Below, one piece after another: positions 1 through 6,658 of a DNA stretch of 9,836 bases. The notes beneath the pieces were generated by a model. The model worked only from the letters and a program-made list of their open reading frames with translations. It had not been told where the DNA came from and made no database searches. Source of the DNA: Lysobacterales bacterium. Lineage in GTDB: Bacteria; Pseudomonadota; Gammaproteobacteria; Xanthomonadales; SZUA-36. The DNA lies in assembly GCA_026193295.1 (NCBI GenBank), contig JAPHSB010000128.1, positions 1-9,836 of the forward strand, in the 5' to 3' direction. Numbering within the stretch: the stretch's first letter is position 1; each line of letters begins with the position of its first letter. Both the position numbers and the translations under genes were made by a program.

Positions 1-921
1 GAATACCGGGATGACCCGAAGTGGGTGGCCGATGCGCTGCGCTCCGACTTCGCACGGCTGGTGCCCTTGTGGCGCAATCGCAGCCTGCTGACCCATACCG
101 ATGGTGTGCAACAGGCGATATACCTCGAGCCGAGCGAACTCGATCCGGTCGACTCGATCCAGCCACCAACGCTCCTCGGCACCGACGGCAAGCGCTGCTT
201 CTTCGCCGTGTCCATCAACGACCGGCAGCGCGACGCCGTGTTGGCCCGACACCCGGATACGCGCTTCCTCGATTTGCGCCTCGCCTCGATCGACATGGAT
301 GCCAAGCACGCGGGCGTGCTGGCCTATGCCAAGGCCCTGCACTACTGGCAGTACCGGCATGCTTTCTGCGGCGCCTGCGGCAGCCCCAATCGCCTGGAGT
401 CCGCCGGGCACAGGCTGGTCTGCAGTAATGAAGAGTGCGGACGCCAGTCCTTTCCGCGCATCGACCCTGCCATCATCGTGCTGGTCACCCACCAAAACGC
501 CTGTCTACTCGGCCACAACGCGAGTTGGCCGCCGCGCCGCTTTTCCACGCTCGCCGGTTTCGTCGAACCGGGCGAAAGCCTCGAGGACGCCGTCGTGCGC
601 GAAGTATTCGAGGAATCCGGTGTTCGTCTGCGCGATCTGCACTACGTGTCTTCCCAGCCCTGGCCATTCCCGGCCTCGGCGATGTGCGGCTTCTACGCGG
701 AAGCCGAGAGCCTCGACTGCCACCCATCGGACGAAATGGAAGAAGTTCGGTGGTTTACAGCCGCCCAGCTGGAATCGTCGATTGCGGCAGACGAAGTCCG
801 GCTGCCCCCGCCGGTTTCCATCGCCTTTCGGCTGATCGCCGACTGGTACCAGCAAGATTGTGGCGGGGACCTTGAGCCGTTGGTCCGCGCCGCGGGAAGC
901 TGGCAGCCACGAAGTCGCTGA
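1..921 (+). CDS. nudC: NADH pyrophosphatase, Nudix family (5' end cut by window edge)
   Basis: Hydrolyses NADH/NAD+ to NMN(H) plus AMP; the E. coli enzyme also removes NAD caps from RNA. The frame is open to base 1, and the residues before the GTG at 25 (YRDDPKW) already look like the N-terminal NudC domain, so I treat the gene as 5'-truncated rather than starting at 25. Counting from the first codon, a zinc ribbon has Cys123, Cys126, Cys141 and Cys146. It is followed by a perfect Nudix box GX5EX7REUXEEXGU at residues 186-208 (bases 556-624). After that comes SQPWPFPAS at 218-226, the signature that separates NADH pyrophosphatases from other Nudix enzymes. The stop is TGA 919-921. The next gene starts 101 nt later on the same strand. 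Identification is secure; only the true start is unseen. Confidence 0.95.
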   Translation, partial: EYRDDPKWVADALRSDFARLVPLWRNRSLLTHTDGVQQAIYLEPSELDPVDSIQPPTLLGTDGKRCFFAVSINDRQRDAVLARHPDTRFLDLRLASIDMDAKHAGVLAYAKALHYWQYRHAFCGACGSPNRLESAGHRLVCSNEECGRQSFPRIDPAIIVLVTHQNACLLGHNASWPPRRFSTLAGFVEPGESLEDAVVREVFEESGVRLRDLHYVSSQPWPFPASAMCGFYAEAESLDCHPSDEMEEVRWFTAAQLESSIAADEVRLPPPVSIAFRLIADWYQQDCGGDLEPLVRAAGSWQPRSR

Positions 922-1022
922 GGCGAGGGCCGGGCCCGGTCATGCCAGCCAGCCAGCCGTCTGTTAGAATCGAGCGTATTGCGCAGCCCTTCGCGCATGC
1001 CGATTGAGGAAACCGACAGGCC

Positions 1023-1904
1023 ATGACCATTATCGCCATACTGCTCGCGTTCGCCCTGTGCCATTTCATCCGCGAACTGGGGCGCATCCGCAAGAACCAG
1101 TGGCTGACGGCCTGGGTCGGGTTCGCCAACGACGCCTTCGGCAAGTTGCCGGGCTGGCGTGATGTGTTGGGCTTCCTGGTGATCATCGCTGTCCCGCTGG
1201 TTGTCCTGTTGCTGGTCAACCGGGTTCTGCACACCGCGCTCGGCACGTCTGGCTCTTTTCTGCTGGCTCTGGCGGTACTGATCTACAGTTTCGGTCCGCG
1301 CGACCTTGATACCGATGTGGCGGAGGTCCTAGAGGCCGGCGATGAGGAGAAGCGCAAGCAGGCGCTCGAAGAATTGCTCGATGGTCCGGTTCCCGAAACA
1401 GACAGCGCCTGCCGGGCGGCCGCTGTGGAGGGGGTGTTCCAACAGGCGCTGCGCCGCTGGTTTGGGGTCATTTTCTGGTTCGCGGTGCTGGGTATCGTCG
1501 GGGCGCTGCTGTACCGCATGGTGGACTGGCTGGACAGCGAAGAACCAAAAGTCAGCAGCGAGCAGCGCGGTCGCTTCGTCCGCCTGCAGCAGATCATGGA
1601 CTGGCCAGCCGCACAATTGATGACCCTGTCCCTTGCCATCGCGACCGATTTCGACTCGGTGTTCAAGGCCTGGAAGCGTTATCACGACGAACAGGGTCAT
1701 GGCCTGTTTGAAGGCGACAACGGATTTCTGTTGGCCAGCGCGCGAAACGTTGTCCTTTCCGGGCACGCGGCCCGCGACGGATACGCGGATCAGCTCGAAG
1801 GACCGATGATCAGCCTGCAGCAGGCGATGGACCTGGTCTGGCGGATGCTGGGCGTGTGGCTGACGGTGTTGGCGCTGCTGCTCCTGGTCGGCGTGCTCGC
1901 CTGA
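1023..1904 (+). CDS. ampE: AmpE-like inner-membrane protein
   Basis: 293 aa, close to the 284 aa of E. coli AmpE, an inner-membrane protein named as a modulator of AmpC beta-lactamase induction. The fold family is distantly related to CobD/CbiB of cobalamin synthesis. Hydrophobic segments lie near residues 1-14, 48-67, 75-90, 147-166 and 274-292. A hydrophilic stretch at 91-145 resembles the AmpE loop, and the WPAAQLMTLSLAI region (194-206) followed by W217 matches the AmpE pattern before its C-terminal helix. The ATG at 1023 is chosen; GAGGA at 1006-1010 is a distant Shine-Dalgarno candidate. No ampD precedes it, unlike the enteric ampDE operon. Instead a BtuF-like gene follows after 3 nt, so a role outside beta-lactamase control is possible. 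Recognition is from overall pattern without an alignment. Confidence 0.75.
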   Translation: MTIIAILLAFALCHFIRELGRIRKNQWLTAWVGFANDAFGKLPGWRDVLGFLVIIAVPLVVLLLVNRVLHTALGTSGSFLLALAVLIYSFGPRDLDTDVAEVLEAGDEEKRKQALEELLDGPVPETDSACRAAAVEGVFQQALRRWFGVIFWFAVLGIVGALLYRMVDWLDSEEPKVSSEQRGRFVRLQQIMDWPAAQLMTLSLAIATDFDSVFKAWKRYHDEQGHGLFEGDNGFLLASARNVVLSGHAARDGYADQLEGPMISLQQAMDLVWRMLGVWLTVLALLLLVGVLA

Positions 1905-1907
1905 GTT

Positions 1908-2795
1908 TTGCCGAAGCCGGGCTTTTACCTTGCATTGCTGCTGGCCTGGGCCCCGCTTGCCCCGGCCGCGGACATCCGCCTGACGCAGGCGGACGGCACC
2001 GACTTGCGCCTGGCGGAACCGGCCCGGCGCATCATCACCCTCGCCCCGCATCTCGCTGAAGATGTCTTCGCAGCCGGCGCCGGCGCACAGTTGGTCGCCA
2101 CCGTGGAATACAGCGAATACCCGGCCGCGGTGCTCCATGTTCCACGAATTGGCGATGCCTTCCGGCTGGACGTCGAGCGTATCCTGGCATTGCGTCCGGA
2201 TCTCGTGATTGCCTGGGAATCGGGCAACCCACGGCCCGCGCTGGACCAGCTGCGTAACCTGGGCCTGGCGGTCTGGTTGGTGGAGATTCGCGAGCCAGCG
2301 GGAATTCCGGCTTTCGTCGCGTCCATCGGGCGCGCCACCGGTCATCGGGCCGAGGCCGAGGCAGAAGCACTGCGCTTGCGCGAGCGCCTGGCCGATCTCG
2401 AGAAGCGCTACTCGGACGCAGACCCCGTAAGCTACTTTTACCAGGTGGATGCCAAGCCACTCTTCACGATCAATGGAGAGCACCTGATCAGCCGCGGGCT
2501 GAGCCTGTGCGGTGGCAGCAACATCTTCGCGCGAGAGCCGGGCCTGGCCTTCCAGGTGGCGCGCGAATCCGTGATCGTGGCGAACCCCGAGGCCTTGCTG
2601 GCTCCGCGACTGCCGGGCGCTGCCGACCCGCTGGTCGCCTGGCGTGACTGGCCCGGGCTGCGAGCCGTAAAGAACCAGGCGCTGTTTCTGCTGTCGGCGG
2701 ACGAAATCAGCCGGGCCACCCCGCGCTTCCTGGACTCACTCGACTCAGCCTGCAGGTTGTTGCAGGATTTGCGCGGACGAAAGAACGATGGATAG
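1908..2795 (+). CDS. btuF: BtuF-like periplasmic cobalamin/corrinoid-binding protein
   Basis: 295 aa, class III periplasmic binding protein of the BtuF/FecB type that would deliver corrinoid to an ABC importer. The start is TTG, 3 nt after the ampE stop and in the same frame; no ATG near the N-terminus would keep the signal peptide. Residues 1-21 form a signal peptide (hydrophobic 6-18, cleavage after A20 or A21). The stretch FRLDVERILALRPDLVIAW (85-103) followed by SGN is the BtuF hallmark. A long connecting helix spans roughly 142-170. FTINGEHLISRGLSLCGGSNIF (186-207) and ISRATPRFLDSL (267-278) mirror the E. coli C-terminal lobe. Cys201 and Cys282 are where BtuF has its disulfide. Neither btuC nor btuD is visible. 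The 3' end overlaps the next gene by 8 nt. Family is firm; ligand specificity (B12 or another corrinoid) is inferred. Confidence 0.85.
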   Translation: MPKPGFYLALLLAWAPLAPAADIRLTQADGTDLRLAEPARRIITLAPHLAEDVFAAGAGAQLVATVEYSEYPAAVLHVPRIGDAFRLDVERILALRPDLVIAWESGNPRPALDQLRNLGLAVWLVEIREPAGIPAFVASIGRATGHRAEAEAEALRLRERLADLEKRYSDADPVSYFYQVDAKPLFTINGEHLISRGLSLCGGSNIFAREPGLAFQVARESVIVANPEALLAPRLPGAADPLVAWRDWPGLRAVKNQALFLLSADEISRATPRFLDSLDSACRLLQDLRGRKNDG

Positions 2796-4008
2796 TCCCC
2801 TCATTACCTCGCCGGCAGGCGTCATGACCGTCCTCGTGGCGGTAGTCAGCTTCTGGTTCTGGCTGGAGAAAAAAAGCCGCTGGAAGCTGTTCGAATACCT
2901 GCCGCCGCTGATCTTCATCTACGCCACGCCGGTCGTGCTGTCCAACACCGGGCTGATCCCCTACGAGAGCGCAGCGTACGATTTTCTGCGGCACTACGGC
3001 CTGCCAATCTTCATCTGCCTGATGCTGATCAAGGTGGACGTGCTGGGCGCCGCACGGATCATGGGCAAGGGCATTTTCGTGATGCTGCTCGGCAGTGTCG
3101 GTGTCGTGCTCGGTGGCTTCCTTGCCTTTGCCCTGGGGCAGTGGATCACTACGCCGGAAAGTTGGCCGCTGCACTTCCCGTTGCCGGAGGACAGCTGGAA
3201 AGCATTTGGAACGCTGTCCGGCAGCTGGATCGGCGGCACCGGCAACATGACCGCCGCCCATGCCGCGCTGGAGGGCAATGCCGAGCACCTGACGATGGCC
3301 GCCGCGGCCGACCAGATGGTTTACCTGTTGTGGTTGCCGTTGCTGCTCGGCTCGCGCGCCTTCGCCGCGAAATTCAACCGCTGGATGCGCGTACCCGCCG
3401 ACCGGCTGGCACTGATGGACCAGGCGGCGGCCGACCACGACAACAAGGAACGTGCGCCGACCATGACCCAGTTGCTGTACCTGGCGCTGGTTGCCCTCGG
3501 TTTCACCTGGGTGTCGCTGGAACTCTCCGAGGTGCTGCCACCGGTAGCCATCGGTGGCGCCACCGTGATCAGCGCCAGCACCTGGCTTATCCTGTTGGTG
3601 ACCACGCTGGCTCTGCTCGCCTCCGCCACTCCCATACGCAGGCTGCCGGGAGCTCACCCTATCGCGATGGCCATTATTTACGTGTACGTCGCGCGGATCG
3701 GCGCGACCATGGACCTGAGCAGCGCCAGCCTGGAAACCATGGGTGCCTTCGTGCTGATGGCCTATGTCTGGATCGCCATTCACGGCCTCTTCATCCTGGC
3801 CGGCGCCTGGCTGTTTCGCGTCGACGTGCACACGCTGGCCATCGCCTCGGCCGCGAACATCGGCGGTGCGGCTTCGGCTCCCATCGTCGCCGCCCACCAC
3901 CGTGAGTCGCTGGTGCCCGCTTCGATCCTGATGGCGATGATCGGCTACGCGCTGGGGAACTACCTGGCCATACTGACCGGCCGCCTGGGCCAACTGCTCG
4001 TCACCTGA
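2788..4008 (+). CDS. DUF819 family integral membrane protein
   Basis: 406 aa, a polytopic membrane protein of the DUF819 family (Bacillus YjcL-like), whose substrate is unknown. About ten hydrophobic segments are visible: near residues 11-26, 38-52, 71-85, 95-118, 174-188, 227-245, 263-280, 291-304, 317-341 and 376-397. Two small-residue motifs, GSWIGGTGN (145-153) in the first half and ANIGGAASAP (356-365) in the second, look like equivalent positions of an internal repeat. This suggests a transporter with inverted-repeat architecture. A hydrophilic loop (189-226, with DHDNKERAP) divides the halves. The ATG at 2788 lies inside the end of the btuF-like gene (8-nt overlap), which predicts translational coupling. 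Whether it acts with the BtuF-like protein is inference from this overlap alone. Family call is confident; function is unknown. Confidence 0.85.
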   Translation: MDSPLITSPAGVMTVLVAVVSFWFWLEKKSRWKLFEYLPPLIFIYATPVVLSNTGLIPYESAAYDFLRHYGLPIFICLMLIKVDVLGAARIMGKGIFVMLLGSVGVVLGGFLAFALGQWITTPESWPLHFPLPEDSWKAFGTLSGSWIGGTGNMTAAHAALEGNAEHLTMAAAADQMVYLLWLPLLLGSRAFAAKFNRWMRVPADRLALMDQAAADHDNKERAPTMTQLLYLALVALGFTWVSLELSEVLPPVAIGGATVISASTWLILLVTTLALLASATPIRRLPGAHPIAMAIIYVYVARIGATMDLSSASLETMGAFVLMAYVWIAIHGLFILAGAWLFRVDVHTLAIASAANIGGAASAPIVAAHHRESLVPASILMAMIGYALGNYLAILTGRLGQLLVT

Positions 4009-4013
4009 GTTCG

Positions 4014-4040
4014 CGCCGGGCCCGGCGGGCATTCTCTTCT
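4014..4040 (+). terminator. Possible weak terminator hairpin after the DUF819 gene
   Basis: A perfect 14-nt palindrome, CGCCGGG at 4014-4020 directly joined to CCCGGCG at 4021-4027, is followed by a pyrimidine-rich run (ATTCTCTTCT, 4031-4040). It begins 6 nt after the stop codon. With no spacer the loop must open central pairs, and the T-tract is broken, so termination would be weak. Confidence 0.3.
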
Positions 4041-4074
4041 GCAGAACCACCCTGCAATGCGCTGGCCCGGCCAC

Positions 4075-4104
4075 TTACCGCCGGCCATCGAATTCGACTA
4101 AACT
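4075..4104 (+). promoter_or_regulatory. Candidate sigma70-type promoter for nnrU-VOC
   Basis: TTACCG at 4075-4080 and TAAACT at 4099-4104 are separated by 18 nt, about 30 nt ahead of the nnrU ATG. The -10 has a reasonable match and the local sequence turns AT-rich in an otherwise GC-rich context; the -35 is poor. This fits a fresh transcription unit after the 125-nt gap. Confidence 0.3.
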
Positions 4105-4133
4105 TGAGCCGAGCCCAACTTTGGAACCCTGCC

Positions 4134-4700
4134 ATGAACAAGCTCGCCCTCGGCGTTCTCCTGTGGAGTTTCACGCATCTCATCCCCGCAGCCTTTCCCG
4201 GCCTCAAGAAATCGCTGATGGCCCGGATGGGCGAAAATGCTTACAAAGGCATCTTCACGCTGTTGATGGCGCTGGCCATTTACCTGCTGATTTCCGGTTG
4301 GAAGGCCTGGGTGCCGGAAAGCCTCTACCTGCCGCCCGTTTGGGGCAGGCACGTCACCGCGCTGCTGATGCTCATCGGCTTTGTCCTGTTTTTCGCGCCC
4401 TACCCCGCCAACAACGTCAAGCGCTTGCTGCGGCACCCACAGCTGACCGGCGTGTTGTGCTGGGGCGCCGGACACCTGCTGGCCAACGGCGAGGGACGTT
4501 CCATCGTCCTGTTCGGCGGCCTGGCGCTCTGGGCCGTTCTCGAGATGGTACTGATCAACCGCCGCGACGGTGCCTGGGACCGGCCGGCAGCAGTGCCGCG
4601 AAAAAACGACTTCGTCCTGGCCGCCGTGGGGCTGCTTGTCTACGTAGTCGTTGCTGCAGCGCACCAGTGGCTGTTCGGCTTTTCACCGTTCATTCGATAA
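4134..4700 (+). CDS. nnrU: NnrU family membrane protein
   Basis: 188 aa integral membrane protein. NnrU was described in denitrifying alphaproteobacteria as needed for nitrite and nitric-oxide reductase function or expression. The family is homologous to plant 15-cis-zeta-carotene isomerase (Z-ISO), which carries heme b. Membrane segments lie near residues 3-20, 38-55, 71-90, 124-140 and 160-179. Conserved family features are KRLLRHP (96-102), with His101, and GAGHLLANG (111-119), with His114. The ATG at 4134 is preferred over an in-frame TTG at 4104, because GGAA at 4123-4126 sits 7 nt upstream of the ATG and the protein then starts like other NnrU proteins. No denitrification genes are visible here, so the physiological role is uncertain. 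The VOC gene follows after 12 nt. Confidence 0.82.
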   Translation: MNKLALGVLLWSFTHLIPAAFPGLKKSLMARMGENAYKGIFTLLMALAIYLLISGWKAWVPESLYLPPVWGRHVTALLMLIGFVLFFAPYPANNVKRLLRHPQLTGVLCWGAGHLLANGEGRSIVLFGGLALWAVLEMVLINRRDGAWDRPAAVPRKNDFVLAAVGLLVYVVVAAAHQWLFGFSPFIR

Positions 4701-4712
4701 GGGAGATAGCCC

Positions 4713-5096
4713 ATGATTGGATACATTACCCTTGGCACCAATGACCTCGAACGTGCGGTCGCCTTCTACGACAAGTTGTTCGCCGTGCTGGGCGCCGGAC
4801 GGTTCATGGAAGACCCTGGACGTTTCGTCGCCTGGGCGGTCGCCCCGGACAAACCGGCCATTTCGGTGACGATGCCGTATGACGGCAAGCCCGCCACGCA
4901 CGGCAACGGCACGATGGTGGCGCTGGTGGTCGATTCGAAAGAAAAAGTGCAGGAAGTGTATGACAAGGCCATGGCGCTCGGCGCCCGGGACGAAGGTCTG
5001 CCGGGACCGCGCATGGACGGTTTCTACGCCGCCTATTTCCGCGACCTGGACGGCAATAAACTGAATGTATTTCACGCGGATTTCGCCGCAGGCTGA
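4713..5096 (+). CDS. VOC superfamily (glyoxalase/dioxygenase-fold) protein
   Basis: 127 aa, one VOC unit made of two beta-alpha-beta-beta-beta repeats. The first opens with IGYITLGTNDLERAVAFYDKL (2-22) and the second with NGTMVALVVDSKEKVQEVYDKA. The end, GFYAAYFRDLDGNKLNVFH, is the usual VOC closing strand pair. At positions where glyoxalase I has metal ligands, the first strand shows Thr instead of His and the DGN-x-L motif is followed by Asn instead of Glu. A metal-dependent glyoxalase activity is therefore doubtful. GGGAG at 4701-4705 lies 7 nt before the ATG, a strong ribosome site. It starts 12 nt after nnrU and is probably co-transcribed. The substrate is unknown. Confidence 0.88.
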   Translation: MIGYITLGTNDLERAVAFYDKLFAVLGAGRFMEDPGRFVAWAVAPDKPAISVTMPYDGKPATHGNGTMVALVVDSKEKVQEVYDKAMALGARDEGLPGPRMDGFYAAYFRDLDGNKLNVFHADFAAG

Positions 5097-5134
5097 CGGC
5101 ATTGTCGAGCCTGCGGGACATTGGAGCATCGTTC

Positions 5135-5159
5135 AGGGGAGGGGTGGTTGACCTCCCCT
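5135..5159. terminator. Hairpin between convergent genes, possible bidirectional terminator
   Basis: AGGGGAGG (5135-5142) pairs perfectly with CCTCCCCT (5152-5159) across a 9-nt loop. It lies in the 116-nt gap between the ends of the + strand VOC gene and the - strand aminotransferase gene, where a shared terminator is expected. Neither side has a clean T-run, so intrinsic termination is only possible, not shown. Confidence 0.45.
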
Positions 5160-5212
5160 CCTGCATGCCTTCTCTGCAGCGCATGCCAGCTCGCCTCGCG
5201 AGTGATCGTTGC

Positions 5213-6490
5213 TCAGAGCGACCCAAGCGCGAGATCTAAAGCCTCCAGCAGCAGCGCCGCATGTTCACGATTGAAGACCAGCGGCGGCCGGATCTTGATG
5301 ACATTGTTGCCGGGCCCGCTGGTGCCCAGCAGAACTCCATTCTCGCGCAGATGCTCACGGACCCGCGCGGCCTGGTCGGCCGCAGGTTCCCGTGTTTCCC
5401 GATCGCGGACGATTTCCACCCCGTAAAACAGTCCTTTGCCACGCACGTCGCCGATCAGGGCATGCCTGGCCATCAGGCCCCGCAACCCATCCGCCAGACC
5501 GGCGCCGGTGTCGTGGACGTTTTTCAAGAGATCCTCGCGCTCGATCACGTCCAGCACGGCCAGGCCCACCGCCGCTGACACCGGGTTGCCGCCGAACGTA
5601 TTGAAGTAATGGTGCTTTCGTGCGAACCGCTCGGCGATCGCCGGCGTCGTGACTACGGCGGCCAGTGGGTGTCCGTCACCCAGCGGTTTGCCCATGGTCA
5701 CGATATCGGGCACGACGCCCGCGTCCTGAAACCCCCAGTAGTGATCTCCCAGACGGCAGAGGCCGGACTGGACCTCGTCGGCAACGGCCAGCCCCCCGGC
5801 CGCCCGCACGCGCCGGTACGCTTCGGCCAGGTACTCCGGGGCGGGGGTCAGGACGCCGTTGGAACTGTAGATGTTGTCGGTGAGGAACATCGCAGGTCGG
5901 TGGCCGCGGTCTGCCAGGCGCTCGATAGCGGGCCCCAGCAAGCCGGCAAATTCGAGCGCGGATGCCGGACCGGGGTCGCGGAAGCGGCCGCGGTAGCTGC
6001 AGGGCGCTTCGACGGCTTCCAGCCATCCCGGACGCTCAGCGGCGGGGTACTCCTCGGTGGACATTTGGTACACGGTGGTCGAATTGCCGTGGTAGGCGTC
6101 CTCGGTGACGAGGATGCCGTCGTTGCCGGTGACCGCGCGGGCGATCCGGACGGCCAGGTCGTTCGCCTCGGTGCCGGTGCATACGAACATGCAGACGCTG
6201 AGCTCGTCCGGCAAGGTCGCGGACAACCGCTCTGCGTAGGCGATGACGTTTTCATGCAGGTAGCGGGTATGCGTGTTCAGTGTAGCGGCCTGGCGGCTGA
6301 GTGCGCCAACCACGTGTGGATGACAATGACCGACGGAGGCCACGTTGTTGTAGCAGTCAAGATAGCGCTTGCCCGCGGCATCGAAAAGCCAGGCCCCTTC
6401 CCCGCGCACCAGGTGCACCGGCTGATCGTAAAACAAGCGGTAGGCGGGACCCAGGGCCCGCTCGCGGCGTTGCAGCAAATCCGGTTTCAT
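5213..6490 (-). CDS. Class III PLP-dependent enzyme (AGXT2-like / ethanolamine-phosphate phospho-lyase type)
   Basis: 425 aa, fold-type I PLP enzyme of the class III aminotransferase family. The substrate-side motif NNVASVGHCHP (48-58), the PLP-phosphate motif CTGTEANDLA (104-113), DEVQ (Asp238 bonding the pyridine nitrogen) and catalytic Lys268 in MGKPLGDGHP are all present. So are FNTFGGNPVS (296-305) and the C-terminal NVIKIRPPL (396-404). The GKPLGDGHP, GGNPVS and NNVA-VGHCHP combination is that of animal ETNPPL/PHYKPL and AGXT2-like proteins. Phospho-lyase activity on a phosphorylated amine is therefore as plausible as transamination. The ATG at 6490 matches the family N-terminus. Its Shine-Dalgarno is weak and falls inside the palindromic element just upstream. 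The acyl-CoA ligase gene precedes it on the same strand, about 166 nt away. Family is certain; substrate is not. Confidence 0.9.
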   Translation of the reverse strand: MKPDLLQRRERALGPAYRLFYDQPVHLVRGEGAWLFDAAGKRYLDCYNNVASVGHCHPHVVGALSRQAATLNTHTRYLHENVIAYAERLSATLPDELSVCMFVCTGTEANDLAVRIARAVTGNDGILVTEDAYHGNSTTVYQMSTEEYPAAERPGWLEAVEAPCSYRGRFRDPGPASALEFAGLLGPAIERLADRGHRPAMFLTDNIYSSNGVLTPAPEYLAEAYRRVRAAGGLAVADEVQSGLCRLGDHYWGFQDAGVVPDIVTMGKPLGDGHPLAAVVTTPAIAERFARKHHYFNTFGGNPVSAAVGLAVLDVIEREDLLKNVHDTGAGLADGLRGLMARHALIGDVRGKGLFYGVEIVRDRETREPAADQAARVREHLRENGVLLGTSGPGNNVIKIRPPLVFNREHAALLLEALDLALGSL

Positions 6491-6494
6491 GGCA

Positions 6495-6658
6495 AGTGGC
6501 CTGCACCAGAGGAAGCGGAAGAAGTATCGCGAAGGGATGGTGACGACTGGCGCCGGTCTGGAGCGAAACCGATAGCTGTAGCTATCGGCTGAGTGAAGAC
6601 CAAGCCAGGCGCCATCAGACCGAGCGAGACGCTTTCGATTTCTCTGGTACAGGCCACT
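6495..6658. repeat. MITE-like long imperfect palindrome with 27-bp terminal inverted repeats
   Basis: The left end 6495-6521 and the reverse complement of the right end 6632-6658 agree at 23 of 27 positions; the outermost nine bases (AGTGGCCTG) are identical. Nested inside are TGGCGCC (6548-6554) with GGCGCCA (6608-6614), GGTCT (6555-6559) with AGACC (6597-6601), and a perfect central hairpin CCGATAGC-TGTA-GCTATCGG (6569-6588). The whole segment can fold on itself in either strand. It has no coding capacity of its own and I see no target duplication at its flanks. It occupies almost the whole gap between the acyl-CoA ligase and aminotransferase genes. It could be a miniature inverted-repeat transposable element, or a structured intergenic RNA element. 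The structure is seen directly; the mobile nature is inferred. Confidence 0.7.

Noticed and set aside
930..958. CCGGGCCCGG palindrome and GCCA tandem repeats after nudC
   Set aside because: Short and expected by chance in GC-rich DNA. No T-run follows, so not a convincing terminator or functional repeat.
965..970. TAGAAT as a -10 box for ampE
   Set aside because: A fair -10 match but no acceptable -35 about 17 nt upstream; too weak to annotate.
1329..2483. Minus-strand open frame (384 codons) across the ampE and btuF genes
   Set aside because: It spans two well-supported + genes and has no recognisable motif.
2707..4074. Long minus-strand open frame (455 codons) opposite the DUF819 gene
   Set aside because: It is rich in Gln, His, Gly and Arg with no hydrophobic core, typical of an antisense shadow in GC-rich DNA. 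The + frame is a clear membrane protein family.
4104..4133. TTG start for NnrU adding ten residues
   Set aside because: It lies at the putative -10 box, and the ATG at 4134 has a better-spaced GGAA and a normal family N-terminus.
5609..6592. Plus-strand open frame (327 codons) opposite the aminotransferase
   Set aside because: Composition is shadow-like with no domain. The minus frame has all PLP-enzyme motifs.
6495..6658. Integron attC site or CRISPR repeat interpretation of the palindrome
   Set aside because: No attC core consensus, no integrase, and no repeat-spacer periodicity.
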